Origin: Azospirillum isscasi
Lineage (GTDB): Bacteria > Pseudomonadota > Alphaproteobacteria > Azospirillales > Azospirillaceae
Assembly: GCF_030849505.1 (NCBI RefSeq)
Contig: NZ_JAUJFI010000055.1
Coordinates: 1 to 32,923, forward strand
Reading direction: 5' to 3'
Length of the DNA stretch: 32,923 bases
Shown here: positions 1 through 7,157 of the stretch, piece by piece
Layout of the letters: the number at the start of each line of letters is the position of its first letter
How positions within the stretch are numbered: position 1 is the stretch's first letter
The notes under the pieces: generated by a model
The model's database searches: none
Told to the model about the DNA's origin: nothing
The model's input: the letters and a program-made list of their open reading frames with translations, nothing else
Program-made: the position numbers and the translations under genes

Positions 1-106
1 CCGCCCGAAGCCAGTGACGGACAATATCGCCGTCCCGACCAGACGGAGCTACAACGTGTCCCTCCTCGGCTCCACCAATCACCCCTCGCAGCAGGGGATG
101 GATGAC
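1..106 (+). other. 3' end of an unidentified plus-strand transcript or gene
   Basis: A strong terminator starts at 107, so something transcribed on the plus strand ends here. Reading frame 1 is open from the window edge to a TGA at 103-105, directly before the terminator, but its third codon positions are not GC-rich as in the other genes here. Frame 2 has GC-rich third positions but runs straight through the terminator hairpin. The string GGCTCCACCA near 68-77 resembles the 3' end of a tRNA or tmRNA, but no T-arm (GTTCRA) precedes it. I cannot say whether this is a coding tail or a structured RNA. Confidence 0.3.
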
Positions 107-130
107 AAAGCGGCCTCGGGCCGCTTTTTT
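107..130 (+). terminator. Rho-independent terminator
   Basis: Perfect GC-rich stem GCGGCC (110-115) and GGCCGC (119-124) with a 3-nt loop, flanked by AAA upstream and a run of six T (125-130). The A/T flanks extend the stem to nine pairs. Textbook intrinsic terminator for the unknown transcript entering from the left edge. Confidence 0.85.
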
Positions 131-174
131 CATGCCCGGGGTTTGGGCGTGAGAGAGCATTGCCCCCTCCCCGA

Positions 175-200
175 CCCTCCCCCGCTGACGCAGGGGAGGG
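175..200. repeat. C/G-rich intergenic palindrome, copy 1
   Basis: Arms of 11 nt (175-185 and 190-200, one mismatch) of the form CCCTCCCC...GGGGAGGG with a 4-nt loop. It lies just beyond the stop codon of the minus-strand permease gene, so it could end or stabilise the 3' end of that transcript, although no T-tract follows. Similar palindromes occur at 1627-1654 and 17341-17370. Confidence 0.6.
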
Positions 201-211
201 GATAAAGGCGC

Positions 212-901
212 CTACCCCCGCGCCCGCAGGTACGGCGTCATCCGCCACTCCGCGTAGCGGATCAGCCGCGAGGCGAGGAAGTTCAGCAGCAGGTAGATGC
301 TGCCCGCCACGATGAAGATCTCGAACACCGCGAAGGTCTGCGCGATGAGCTTGCGGGCGATGCCGGTGATCTCCAGCAGCGTGATGGTGCTGGCGAGCGA
401 GCTGGCCTTCACCATCAGGATCATCTCGTTGCCGTAGGCCGGCAGCATCTGGCGGATCGCCACCGGCATCACGATTCGCCGGAACAGCAGCGAGCGCGAC
501 ATGCCGCAGGCCCGCGCCGCCTCGACCTGTCCCTGCGGCACCGACAGGATGGCGCCGCGCAGGATCTCGCTGGTGTAGGCGCCGGTGTTCAGCGTCAGCG
601 CCAGAATCGCGCACCAGAAAGGCTCGCGCAGATAGACCCAGAGAAAGCTGCTGCGCACCGCCTCGAACTGGCCCATGCCGTAATAGATCAGGAAGATCTG
701 CACCAGCAGCGGCGTGCCGCGGAACACGAACACATAGGCCGCCATCAGCCGCTCGGTCACGCGGTTGCCGTAGAGCCGCAGAAGCGCCACGCCAAAGGCG
801 ACCGCCGCCCCGAACAGCAAGGCCAGCCCGACCAGTTGCAGGGTCACCGGGACGCCGCGCAGCAGGGTGGGCACGCTGTCCCACATCAGTTCCCAGTTCA
901 C
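212..901 (-). CDS. Polar amino acid ABC transporter permease (HisM-like)
   Basis: Inner-membrane permease subunit of a histidine/lysine/arginine/opine-type importer, 229 aa, the usual size for the HisM/OccM/NocM group. It has about five hydrophobic segments and a clear EAA loop (EAARACGMSRSLLFRR) that docks on the ATPase. The N-terminal stretch GTPLLVQIFLIYYG is typical of the family. Translation starts at a GTG (complement of 899-901), 3 nt after the stop of the preceding permease gene, so the two are co-translated. It is the last gene of the ATPase, binding protein, permease, permease operon. The substrate cannot be fixed from sequence alone; a basic amino acid or opine is likely from the family. 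Confidence 0.9.
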   Translation of the reverse strand: MNWELMWDSVPTLLRGVPVTLQLVGLALLFGAAVAFGVALLRLYGNRVTERLMAAYVFVFRGTPLLVQIFLIYYGMGQFEAVRSSFLWVYLREPFWCAILALTLNTGAYTSEILRGAILSVPQGQVEAARACGMSRSLLFRRIVMPVAIRQMLPAYGNEMILMVKASSLASTITLLEITGIARKLIAQTFAVFEIFIVAGSIYLLLNFLASRLIRYAEWRMTPYLRARG

Positions 902-904
902 CGG

Positions 905-1609
905 TCAGGCCCTCCGCACGCCACGGTTCGCGTAGCGCTCCGCCCGCTCGAACGCCGCCGTGGAGACGGTGGTGAGCAGGAGGTACAGCACCGCCGCGGT
1001 GGTGTAGAACAGGAACGGCTGGCGGGTGGACCCCGCCGCCACATGCGACACGCGCATGATCTCGGCCAGCGCCGTCACGGAGATCAGCGCCGTGTCCTTC
1101 AAGGTGAGCTGCCACACGTTGCCCAGCCCCGGCAGCGCGTAGCGCAGGGTCTGCGGCACCAGGATGCGGCGCAGGATCAGCCAGCGCGACATGCCGCAGG
1201 CGCGCGCCGCCTCGATCTGGCCGTGGGGCACGGCCTGGACCGCACCGCGGATCACCTCGGTCGAATAGGCGCCGGAAATCAGGCCGACCGCCAGCACGCC
1301 GATGGAGAAGGCGTTCAGCTCGATGTAGCCGTCGTAGCCGAAGACCCGGCCCACGGCCATGACCATGCCGCCGCCGCCGAAGAACAGCAGATAAATGACC
1401 AGCAGTTCCGGAACGCCGCGGACGACGGTGGTGTAGACCTCCGCCACGCCGTTGAGGGCGAAGCTGCGGCTGAGCTTCGCCGACGCGCCGAGCGAACCGA
1501 AGACGAGGCCGAGGGCGAAGGCCGACACCGACACGGCGACCGTCATCGCCGCGCCGCCGAGAAGCTGGCCGCCCCACCCGTTCGGGCCGAAGGAGAGAAG
1601 TTCGAACAT
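905..1609 (-). CDS. Polar amino acid ABC transporter permease (HisQ-like)
   Basis: Second membrane subunit of the importer, 234 aa, HisQ/OccQ/NocQ type. It shows about five membrane segments, the family motif RGVPELLVIYLLFFGG and an EAA loop (EAARACGMSRWLILRR) nearly identical to that of its partner permease. ATG start. It pairs with the HisM-like subunit to form the translocation channel. The gene lies downstream of the binding protein, separated by a short gap that carries a palindrome (1627-1654). The two permease EAA loops share EAARACGMSR, as expected for a heterodimer derived by duplication. Confidence 0.9.
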   Translation of the reverse strand: MFELLSFGPNGWGGQLLGGAAMTVAVSVSAFALGLVFGSLGASAKLSRSFALNGVAEVYTTVVRGVPELLVIYLLFFGGGGMVMAVGRVFGYDGYIELNAFSIGVLAVGLISGAYSTEVIRGAVQAVPHGQIEAARACGMSRWLILRRILVPQTLRYALPGLGNVWQLTLKDTALISVTALAEIMRVSHVAAGSTRQPFLFYTTAAVLYLLLTTVSTAAFERAERYANRGVRRA

Positions 1610-1626
1610 GGGCTCCGAACCGGGTT

Positions 1627-1654
1627 CCCCTCTCCCCCGGGCGGAGGAGAGGGG
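1627..1654. repeat. C/G-rich intergenic palindrome, copy 2
   Basis: Arms of 12 nt (1627-1638 and 1643-1654, one mismatch) with a 4-nt loop, of the form CCCCTCTCC...GGAGAGGGG. It sits between the stop codon of the binding-protein gene and the first permease gene, on the minus-strand transcript. In ABC importer operons a hairpin in this position often stabilises the binding-protein message or attenuates transcription into the permease genes. That role here is inferred from position. Confidence 0.6.
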
Positions 1655-1676
1655 GCATCCCTTTCAGTGGTGGCCT

Positions 1677-2513
1677 TTACTTGATGGAGATGTCGTAGCC
1701 GAAGTGCTGGGTGCTCAGCTTCGCGATGGTGCCGTCCTGGTTGGCCTCGGCGATGGCCTTGTTGAACAGCTCCTTCAGGTCGCCGTCGGCCTTGCGCAGG
1801 CCGACGCCCACGCCCTTGCCCAGCACGCCGCGCGAGAAGGCCGGGCCGAACAGGGTCATGTTCTTGCCGGCGTCCGCCTCCAGGATGGCGCCCACCGCCG
1901 AACGGTCGCCGAAGATGGCGTCCACGCGGCCCGCGGCCATGTCGATGCCGGCGTTGTCCAGCTTGTCGTAGGTGCGGACCGACACCTGCGGCAGAAGCTT
2001 CTCCATGAAGTTCGCCTGGATGGTGGAGGTCTGCACGCCCACCGTCTTGCCCTTCAGCGCGTCGGCCAGGGCGGCGATGGCGGCCTTCGGGTCGTCCTTG
2101 GACAGGTCGTAACGCTCGCCGGGGAAGGTCGCCTTGGCCAGCGGCGAGGACTTCAGGGTGCCGAACATCGACGGCTCGGTGCCGTAGGGGCCGGCGAAGG
2201 TGATGACCTTCTCACGCTCCTCGGTGATCGACATCGCCGCCATGATGGCGTCGTACTTGCCCTGCTGGATCGCCGGGATCATGCCGTCCCAATCCTGGGC
2301 GACGATCTCGCACTCGGCCTTGATCCTCTTGCAGAGTTCCAGGGCGAGGTCCGGCTCGAAGCCGACCAGCTTGCCCGACGGGTCCGTCGCGTTCCAGGGG
2401 GCGTAGGCGCCCTCGGTGGCGATGCGGATTTTCTTCCATTCCTTGGCCTCGGCGGCGGTGCCGGCAACCGCCACGATGGCGCCGAGCGCCAGCGCCGCAA
2501 CGATCTTCTTCAC
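1677..2513 (-). CDS. Periplasmic amino acid-binding protein of ABC importer
   Basis: Family 3 solute-binding protein (HisJ/ArgT/OccT/NocT type), 278 aa. A Sec signal peptide covers residues 1-23, with likely cleavage after AEA. The mature protein has the typical opening RIATEGAYAPWNATDPSGK, then GFEPDLALELCKR and DWDGMIPAIQQGKYDAIMAAMSIT, which form part of the ligand pocket, and GVQTSTIQANF in the second lobe. The start is GTG (2511-2513) behind a strong GAGGAGG ribosome site. The gene lies between the ATPase and the permeases in the P-T-Q-M order seen in opine and basic amino acid operons. Lysine/arginine/ornithine or an opine is the best substrate guess. Confidence 0.92.
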   Translation of the reverse strand: MKKIVAALALGAIVAVAGTAAEAKEWKKIRIATEGAYAPWNATDPSGKLVGFEPDLALELCKRIKAECEIVAQDWDGMIPAIQQGKYDAIMAAMSITEEREKVITFAGPYGTEPSMFGTLKSSPLAKATFPGERYDLSKDDPKAAIAALADALKGKTVGVQTSTIQANFMEKLLPQVSVRTYDKLDNAGIDMAAGRVDAIFGDRSAVGAILEADAGKNMTLFGPAFSRGVLGKGVGVGLRKADGDLKELFNKAIAEANQDGTIAKLSTQHFGYDISIK

Positions 2514-2574
2514 GGGAAAACCTCCTCTGTTCTGATGCCCTTATGGATGGCTCTTATGCTCGGGCAGGCTTTGA

Positions 2575-2601
2575 GGTTTACGGTTTTACAGCGCCAGTCA
2601 A
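2575..2601 (-). promoter_or_regulatory. Possible internal promoter before the binding-protein gene
   Basis: On the minus strand TTGACT (2601-2596) and TAAACC (2580-2575) are spaced by 15 nt, shorter than ideal. They lie in the 112-bp gap between the ATPase gene and the binding-protein gene. An extra promoter here would raise binding protein above the membrane subunits. Weak evidence. Confidence 0.3.
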
Positions 2602-2625
2602 GGGAATTGAACGGTCGGCGGGCGA

Positions 2626-3432
2626 TCAGCCGCCGTTCGACAGATGGCGCGACAGGAACTGTCGCACGCGCTCCGATTCCGGATTGACCAGAACCCGGTC
2701 GGGCGGTCCCTGTTCCTCGATCCGGCCCTGGTGAAGGAACACCACCTCCGACGCGACCTCGCGGGCGAAGCCCATCTCGTGCGTCACGAGAATCATGGTG
2801 TTGCCCTCCTCGGCGAGCTGGCGGATGACCAGCAGCACCTCGCCCACCAGTTCGGGGTCGAGCGCGGAGGTCGGCTCGTCGAACAGCATCACCTTGGGCT
2901 GCATGGCCAGCGCGCGGGCGATCGCGGCGCGCTGCTGCTGCCCGCCGGAGAGCTGCACCGGGTAGGATTCGGCCTTGGCCAGGATGCCCACCTTGTCCAG
3001 CAGCTTGCGCGCGCGGTCCACCGCCTCCGCCTTCGGGACGCCCAGCACATGGACCGGCGCCTCGATGACGTTTTCCAGGATGGTCATGTGGGTCCACAGG
3101 TTGAAGCTCTGGAACACCATGCCCAGCCGGGTGCGGATGCGGTCCACCTGCCGGGAATCGGCGGGGACGGTCTGGCCGCCGCGGGTCTTCTTCAGGCCGA
3201 TGGACTCGCCGCCGATGACGATCCGCCCCTCGTCCGGGATCTCCAGCATGTTGATGCAGCGGAGCAGCGTGCTCTTGCCGGAGCCGGAAGAGCCGATCAG
3301 CGTGATGACGTCGCCTTCGCGCGCCGTCAGGGACACGCCCTTCAGCACCTCCAGCGGGCCGAAACGCTTGTGGACATTCTCGACGAGGACGGCTTCGGGG
3401 GCGTTGGGATTCGTGGGCGGGTGTCGGTGCAT
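2626..3432 (-). CDS. Amino acid ABC transporter ATP-binding protein (HisP-like)
   Basis: Cytoplasmic ATPase of the importer, 268 aa from the ATG at 3432. Walker A is GSSGSGKST (residues 47-55), the signature is LSGGQQQR (161-168), Walker B is VMLFDEP (181-187), and the H-loop lies in [10 protein letters not shown]. The family-typical insert between Walker A and the Q-loop is present. An in-frame TTG at 3471 would add 13 residues; I prefer the ATG because the extension looks unlike the family. It is the first gene of the minus-strand operon, followed by the binding protein and two permeases. Confidence 0.93.
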   Translation of the reverse strand: MHRHPPTNPNAPEAVLVENVHKRFGPLEVLKGVSLTAREGDVITLIGSSGSGKSTLLRCINMLEIPDEGRIVIGGESIGLKKTRGGQTVPADSRQVDRIRTRLGMVFQSFNLWTHMTILENVIEAPVHVLGVPKAEAVDRARKLLDKVGILAKAESYPVQLSGGQQQRAAIARALAMQPKVMLFDEPTSALDPELVGEVLLVIRQLAEEGNTMILVTHEMGFAREVASEVVFLHQGRIEEQGPPDRVLVNPESERVRQFLSRHLSNGG

Positions 3433-3488
3433 GCGGGGATTTGCCGGCGGGAAACGGTCTGGACCGGCCAACCATGGACGGTGCCGCT

Positions 3489-3517
3489 AGGCTAGACCGC
3501 CGGACCATCTCCCGCAA
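3489..3517 (-). promoter_or_regulatory. Candidate sigma-70-type promoter for the amino acid importer operon
   Basis: On the minus strand TTGCGG (3517-3512) is followed after 17 nt by TAGCCT (3494-3489), in the gap between the YidE-like gene and the ATPase gene. Spacing is ideal but both hexamers are imperfect. Confidence 0.35.
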
Positions 3518-3572
3518 CGCGGATTTTGCAGGCCCCGGAGCAACCGCGCGGCGGCAGGACGAGGCCGGTTTT

Positions 3573-5252
3573 TCACCACAGCATCAGCACGATCACCTGC
3601 GGCGCCAGGATGCGCAGGAACATGACCAGCGGGTAGACCGTGGCATAGGCCAGGGCCGGCGCCTCCGACGTGCTCATCGCGTTGGCGAAGGCGAGCGCGG
3701 GCGGGTCCGTCATGCTGCCGGACAGGAGGCCGCAGATCGTCAGGTAGTTCTGCCGGGCGAAGACCCGCGCGACGAAGCCGACGACCAGCAGCGGGATCAG
3801 CGTCACCAGCACGCCGCAGCCGATCCACAGCAGCCCGTCGCCGTGCACCAGAGTCTCCACGAAGCGGTCGCCGGACATCAGCCCGACCACCGCCAGGAAC
3901 ATCACGATCCCGATCTCACGCAGGGCCATGTTGGCGGCGGGCGGCATGAACCAGACCAGCGGCCCGATGTGCCCGATGCGCGCCAGCAGGATCGCCACCA
4001 CCAGCGGCCCGCCGGCCAGCCCCAGCTTCAGCGGCGCCGGCATGCCGGGAATGTAGAAGGGGATGGAGCCGAGCAGAACGCCCAGCAGGATGCCGATGAA
4101 GACCGGCACGAACTCCACCTGCTGGAGCCGCCGCGCCGAGTTGCCCATCAGGGAGGCCACCCGCTGCAGGTCCGCCGGCTTGCCGATGGCGGTCAGGATG
4201 TCGCCGAACTGGAGGTGCAGGGCCGGGCTGGGCACCAGCTCCACGCCCGCGCGGTTCACCCGGCTGACCACCACGTCGTAGGCGTCGGCGAGGTTGAGCT
4301 GGCCGATGGCCTTGCCCAGGACATGCTCGTTGGTGACGACCAGCCGGTCCCAGCGCATGTCGGTGCCCTTGGTGGTCAGTGTCACCTCCGCGGCCTCGCC
4401 CAGCAGCCGCTTCACCGCCTCCAGCCTGGCGCGCGGCCCGACCAGATGCACCACGTCGCCGGCCTGCAGGCAGGTGTCGGGGTGCGGCACCTGGAGCCGC
4501 CCCTCGCGCAGCAGGCGCGACACCATCACCCCATGATCGCCGAACAATTGCATGTCGCGCAGCGGCAGCCCCATGGCCGTCCGGTTCCGCACGGCGACGT
4601 CCAGCGTCTCCAGGGTCTCCACCTGGGCCCGCCGTTTGCGCTCGAACGCGTCGGCCTCCGCCGCCGGGTCGATGCGGAAGACGAGGCGGATCAGCCCCAT
4701 GGTGATGAGGATGCCGACGATGCCGAAGGGGTAGGCGACGGCGTAGCCGAGGCTGGGCGTGTTGATCTCCGCCGCCGAGGCCCCGACCTCGCGCAGCATC
4801 TCCTGCGCGGCGCCCAGCGACGGGGTGTTGGTGACGGCGCCGGAGAAGATGCCCAGCACCGCCGGCAGCGGCACCCCGCCGATCTCGTGGATCGCCACCG
4901 CCACCAGCACCCCCAGCCCGACCAGCGAGGCCGCCAGCAGGTTCAGCGTCAGGCCCGACTTCTTCAACGCGGCGAAGAAGCCGGGGCCGACCTGCACGCC
5001 GATGGTGTAGACGAACAGGATCAGCCCGAACTCCCGCATGAAATGCAGGACGTGATGGTCGAAGGTCAGGCCCAGCCCCTTGGCGACGTGCCCCGCGGCA
5101 ATGCCGGCGAACAGCACGCCGCCGATGCCCAGCCCCACCCCGCGCACCTTGACCTGCCCCAGCGCCAGCCCCGCCGCCGCGACCACGCTGAGCATCAGCA
5201 TGATGCGGGCGATGTCGGGCAGGCCGTTGAACAGCTCGATCAGCACGGTCAT
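3573..5252 (-). CDS. YidE/AspT-type putative transporter with two TrkA-C (RCK_C) domains
   Basis: Inner-membrane protein of the aspartate:alanine exchanger (AAE) superfamily, 559 aa from the ATG at 5252, close to E. coli YidE/YbjL in size and layout. The N-terminal membrane half opens with the diagnostic VKVRGVGLGIGGVLFAG, then GLILFVYTIGVQVGPGFF and SGAVTNTPSLGAAQE. A cytoplasmic middle region (about residues 200-375) holds two RCK_C-like domains, ending near VASLMGNSARRLQQ. A C-terminal membrane half repeats the family motif as LSGSMTDPPALAFANA. The substrate is unknown for most YidE proteins; anion or dicarboxylate exchange is a family-based guess. An in-frame GTG at 5261 is an alternative start. 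The gene appears to be its own unit, upstream of but not tightly linked to the ABC importer. Confidence 0.88.
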   Translation of the reverse strand: MTVLIELFNGLPDIARIMLMLSVVAAAGLALGQVKVRGVGLGIGGVLFAGIAAGHVAKGLGLTFDHHVLHFMREFGLILFVYTIGVQVGPGFFAALKKSGLTLNLLAASLVGLGVLVAVAIHEIGGVPLPAVLGIFSGAVTNTPSLGAAQEMLREVGASAAEINTPSLGYAVAYPFGIVGILITMGLIRLVFRIDPAAEADAFERKRRAQVETLETLDVAVRNRTAMGLPLRDMQLFGDHGVMVSRLLREGRLQVPHPDTCLQAGDVVHLVGPRARLEAVKRLLGEAAEVTLTTKGTDMRWDRLVVTNEHVLGKAIGQLNLADAYDVVVSRVNRAGVELVPSPALHLQFGDILTAIGKPADLQRVASLMGNSARRLQQVEFVPVFIGILLGVLLGSIPFYIPGMPAPLKLGLAGGPLVVAILLARIGHIGPLVWFMPPAANMALREIGIVMFLAVVGLMSGDRFVETLVHGDGLLWIGCGVLVTLIPLLVVGFVARVFARQNYLTICGLLSGSMTDPPALAFANAMSTSEAPALAYATVYPLVMFLRILAPQVIVLMLW

Positions 5253-5522
5253 GGAAGGCACCCGGTCCGGTTGAGCCCCGATGGGCGAAGGTTGCTATGA
5301 ATGCCCGGTCCGCTCCGCTTGGGCAATGCCCTGAAGTGGAAGGGGGCATCCGTCGGATCAAAATTTCGCCACTTTCTGGCCCTAGACAGGACGAAGCCGC
5401 AAGGCATGCCGTGACGCATGGTCATGTTGGGCCGGAACCGTGAACCCCCGCGGGCCGGCCCCCCTAAGCGACGATCAGGGCGCCCGATCACGGCGCCCCC
5501 AGCCAGGCCCCGGCTGGATCGG
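5253..5522. other. Intergenic region between yidE-like gene and ccmA; possible small RNA
   Basis: No convincing ORF on either strand. The minus strand must carry the promoter of the YidE-like gene, but I see no good match. On the plus strand a hairpin CCAGCC...GGCTGG (about 5500-5518) is followed at once by a strong plus-strand terminator at 5523-5563, although no plus-strand gene ends nearby. This suggests an unannotated short plus-strand transcript starting somewhere in this interval. Confidence 0.35.
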
Positions 5523-5563
5523 CGGCCATCGCAAGAACCCCCTTGCGATGGCCGTTTCTTTTT
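5523..5563 (+). terminator. Strong orphan rho-independent terminator
   Basis: Perfect 13-bp stem CGGCCATCGCAAG (5523-5535) and CTTGCGATGGCCG (5542-5554), 6-nt loop, followed by TTTCTTTTT (5555-5563). The T-tract is only on the plus strand side, so it terminates plus-strand transcription. The nearest upstream gene is on the minus strand and no plus-strand ORF precedes it. Confidence 0.8.
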
Positions 5564-5581
5564 AAGGGGCCGTTTCTTTTT
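5550..5581 (+). repeat. 14-nt direct repeat of the terminator tail
   Basis: GGCCGTTTCTTTTT occurs at 5550-5563 and again at 5568-5581, period 18. The first copy is the right edge and T-tract of the terminator. The second overlaps the -35 element of the likely ccmA promoter. Confidence 0.7.
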
Positions 5582-5607
5582 GGCACCCGGACGGGCTGTG
5601 CTATAGC
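5580..5607 (+). promoter_or_regulatory. Likely sigma-70-type promoter of ccmAB
   Basis: TTGGCA (5580-5585), a 16-nt spacer and TATAGC (5602-5607). Transcription would start near 5614, about 34 nt before the ccmA ATG. The -35 box begins inside the repeated T-tract. Confidence 0.55.
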
Positions 5608-5647
5608 TCCCCCCGCCCCGCCCACAGCAACGAGCCCGCCCGCCGCC

Positions 5648-6337
5648 ATGCCCGAATCCGCCGGTTCCGTTTTCGCCGGTTCCGCGCTGACCTGCCTGCG
5701 TGGCGACCGGCTGGTCTTCACCGGGCTGGACTTCCGGATCGCGCCGGGGGAGGCGCTGTTCCTGCTCGGCCCCAACGGCAGCGGCAAGTCCAGCCTGCTG
5801 CGCGTCATGGCCGGGCTGCTGAAGCCGATCCGCGGCCGGCTGTCCTGGGACGACGTGCCGGTGTCCGACGACCCGGACGCCCACCGGGGCCGCATCCACT
5901 ATGTCGGCCATCTCGACGCGGTGAAGCCGGTGCTGAGCGCGGTGGAGAACCTGACCTTCTGGGCCACGCTGGGCGGTGCCGCCGACCCGCGGGACAGCGC
6001 GCTGAGGGCGCTGGACCGGCTGGGCGTGCCGCACATCGCCAACGTGCCGGGGCGCTACCTGTCGGCGGGGCAGAAGCGGCGGCTGAATCTGGCCCGCATC
6101 ATCGCGGCCCCCGCCGCCCTGTGGCTGCTCGACGAGCCGACCGTGGCGCTCGACCGCGCGGCCATCGCCCTGTTCGAGGAGATCATCGCGGAGCACCGGG
6201 CCGGCGGCGGCATGGTCGCCGTGTCCACCCATGTGGACATCGCCATGCCCGGCGCCCGCAACCTGCATCTGGACGACTTCACCCCGGTCCTCCACGGCGA
6301 GGACGACGATCTTACGGACGAGGAGGACGCGGCATGA
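5648..6337 (+). CDS. ccmA: Heme exporter ATP-binding protein CcmA
   Basis: ATPase of the CcmAB(CD) complex of System I cytochrome c maturation. It powers release of holo-CcmE from CcmC in the membrane. 229 aa from the ATG at 5648. Walker A GPNGSGKS (residues 41-48), signature LSAGQ (138-142) within YLSAGQKRRLNL, which is characteristic of CcmA, and Walker B ALWLLDEP (157-164). The FWATLGG segment before the signature also fits CcmA (E. coli has NL.FW). The stop overlaps the ccmB start by 4 nt (ATGA), so the two are translationally coupled. The acidic C-terminal tail (EDDDLTDEEDAA) is a local feature. Confidence 0.95.
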   Translation: MPESAGSVFAGSALTCLRGDRLVFTGLDFRIAPGEALFLLGPNGSGKSSLLRVMAGLLKPIRGRLSWDDVPVSDDPDAHRGRIHYVGHLDAVKPVLSAVENLTFWATLGGAADPRDSALRALDRLGVPHIANVPGRYLSAGQKRRLNLARIIAAPAALWLLDEPTVALDRAAIALFEEIIAEHRAGGGMVAVSTHVDIAMPGARNLHLDDFTPVLHGEDDDLTDEEDAA

Positions 6338-6999
6338 CCCGCTTCCTGCGCCTGATCGGGCGCGACCTGCGGCTGGCGCTGCGCCAGGGGTCGGACGCCA
6401 CCATCGCCGTGATGTTCTTCGTGCTGTGCGTGGTGCTGTTCCCCTTCGGCGTCGGGCCGGAGCCGAACATCCTGGCCCGCATCGCCGCCGGGGTGATCTG
6501 GGTCGCCGCCCTGCTGGCCTCGCTGCTGTCGCTGGAGCGGCTGTTCCAGAACGATTACGAGGACGGCTCGCTGGAGTTGCTGTCGCTGTCCACCCTGCCG
6601 ATGGAGGCGGTGGTGCTGGCGAAGACGCTGGCGCACTGGCTGGTGACGGGGGTTCCGCTGATCGCCGCGGCGCCGCTGCTGGCGCTGCTGCTGAACATGG
6701 ACGCGGAGGGGTTCGGCGTGCTGGTGCTGACCCTGCTGGTCGGCACGCCGATCCTCAGCCTGATCGGCAGCATCGGCGCCGCGCTGACGCTGGGCGCCCG
6801 GCGCGGCGGCGTGCTGCTGTCGCTGCTGATCCTGCCGCTCTACATCCCCGTGCTGATCTTCGGGGCCGGGGCCATCGACGCCGCCCTGAACGGCCTGACC
6901 CCGCGCCCGCATCTGCTGCTGCTGGGCGGGCTTCTGGCCGGCGCCCTGCCGCTCGCCCCCTGGGCCAGCGCCGCCGCCCTGCGTCAGGCGGTGGAGTAG
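6334..6999 (+). CDS. ccmB: Heme exporter membrane protein CcmB
   Basis: Membrane subunit of the CcmAB transporter, 221 aa, with six predicted membrane segments. The family motif around LERLFQNDYEDGSLELL (about residues 68-84) is clear; E. coli CcmB has LFRDDFQDGSLEQL at the same place. The C-terminal half contains the glycine/leucine-rich segments VLTLLVGTPILSLIGSIGAALTLG and a final helix ending in APWASAAALRQAVE. The start ATG overlaps the ccmA stop. No ccmC follows directly, unlike the usual order; a 397-bp gap with a repeat cluster intervenes. Confidence 0.95.
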   Translation: MTRFLRLIGRDLRLALRQGSDATIAVMFFVLCVVLFPFGVGPEPNILARIAAGVIWVAALLASLLSLERLFQNDYEDGSLELLSLSTLPMEAVVLAKTLAHWLVTGVPLIAAAPLLALLLNMDAEGFGVLVLTLLVGTPILSLIGSIGAALTLGARRGGVLLSLLILPLYIPVLIFGAGAIDAALNGLTPRPHLLLLGGLLAGALPLAPWASAAALRQAVE

Positions 7000-7018
7000 G
7001 TCCAGGATTCTCGGCGTA

Positions 7019-7157
7019 CAACAGGGTCTTCACGGATTTCACGGATTTTTCCATGCGTGCCCAGCGCGCGGCCGCTCGATCAGCAAGGGCTGAGCAAGCG
7101 CACAGAAAATCCGTGTCATCCGTGCGTAAATCCGTGGAATCCGTGTAAACCCTGTTG
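7019..7157. repeat. Inverted repeat built of ATCCGTG heptamers
   Basis: Outer arms CAACAGGG (7019-7026) and CCCTGTTG (7150-7157) are perfect complements. Inside the left arm are two CACGGAT units (7031, 7040; spacing 9). Inside the right arm are four ATCCGTG units (7109, 7118, 7130, 7139; spacing 9, 12, 9). The interior (7051-7103) is a GC-rich linker. The whole forms a large imperfect hairpin of about 139 nt with no coding frame. ATCCGTG-type arrays are, to my recollection, a recurrent intergenic repeat in several bacterial phyla. It sits in the ccmB-ccmC gap. Confidence 0.8.

Noticed and set aside
68..77. tRNA- or tmRNA-like 3' end GGCTCCACCA
   Set aside because: No T-arm (GTTCRA loop with a 5-bp stem) or acceptor pairing can be built upstream within the window. 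A permuted alphaproteobacterial tmRNA would not end in a terminator right after CCA.
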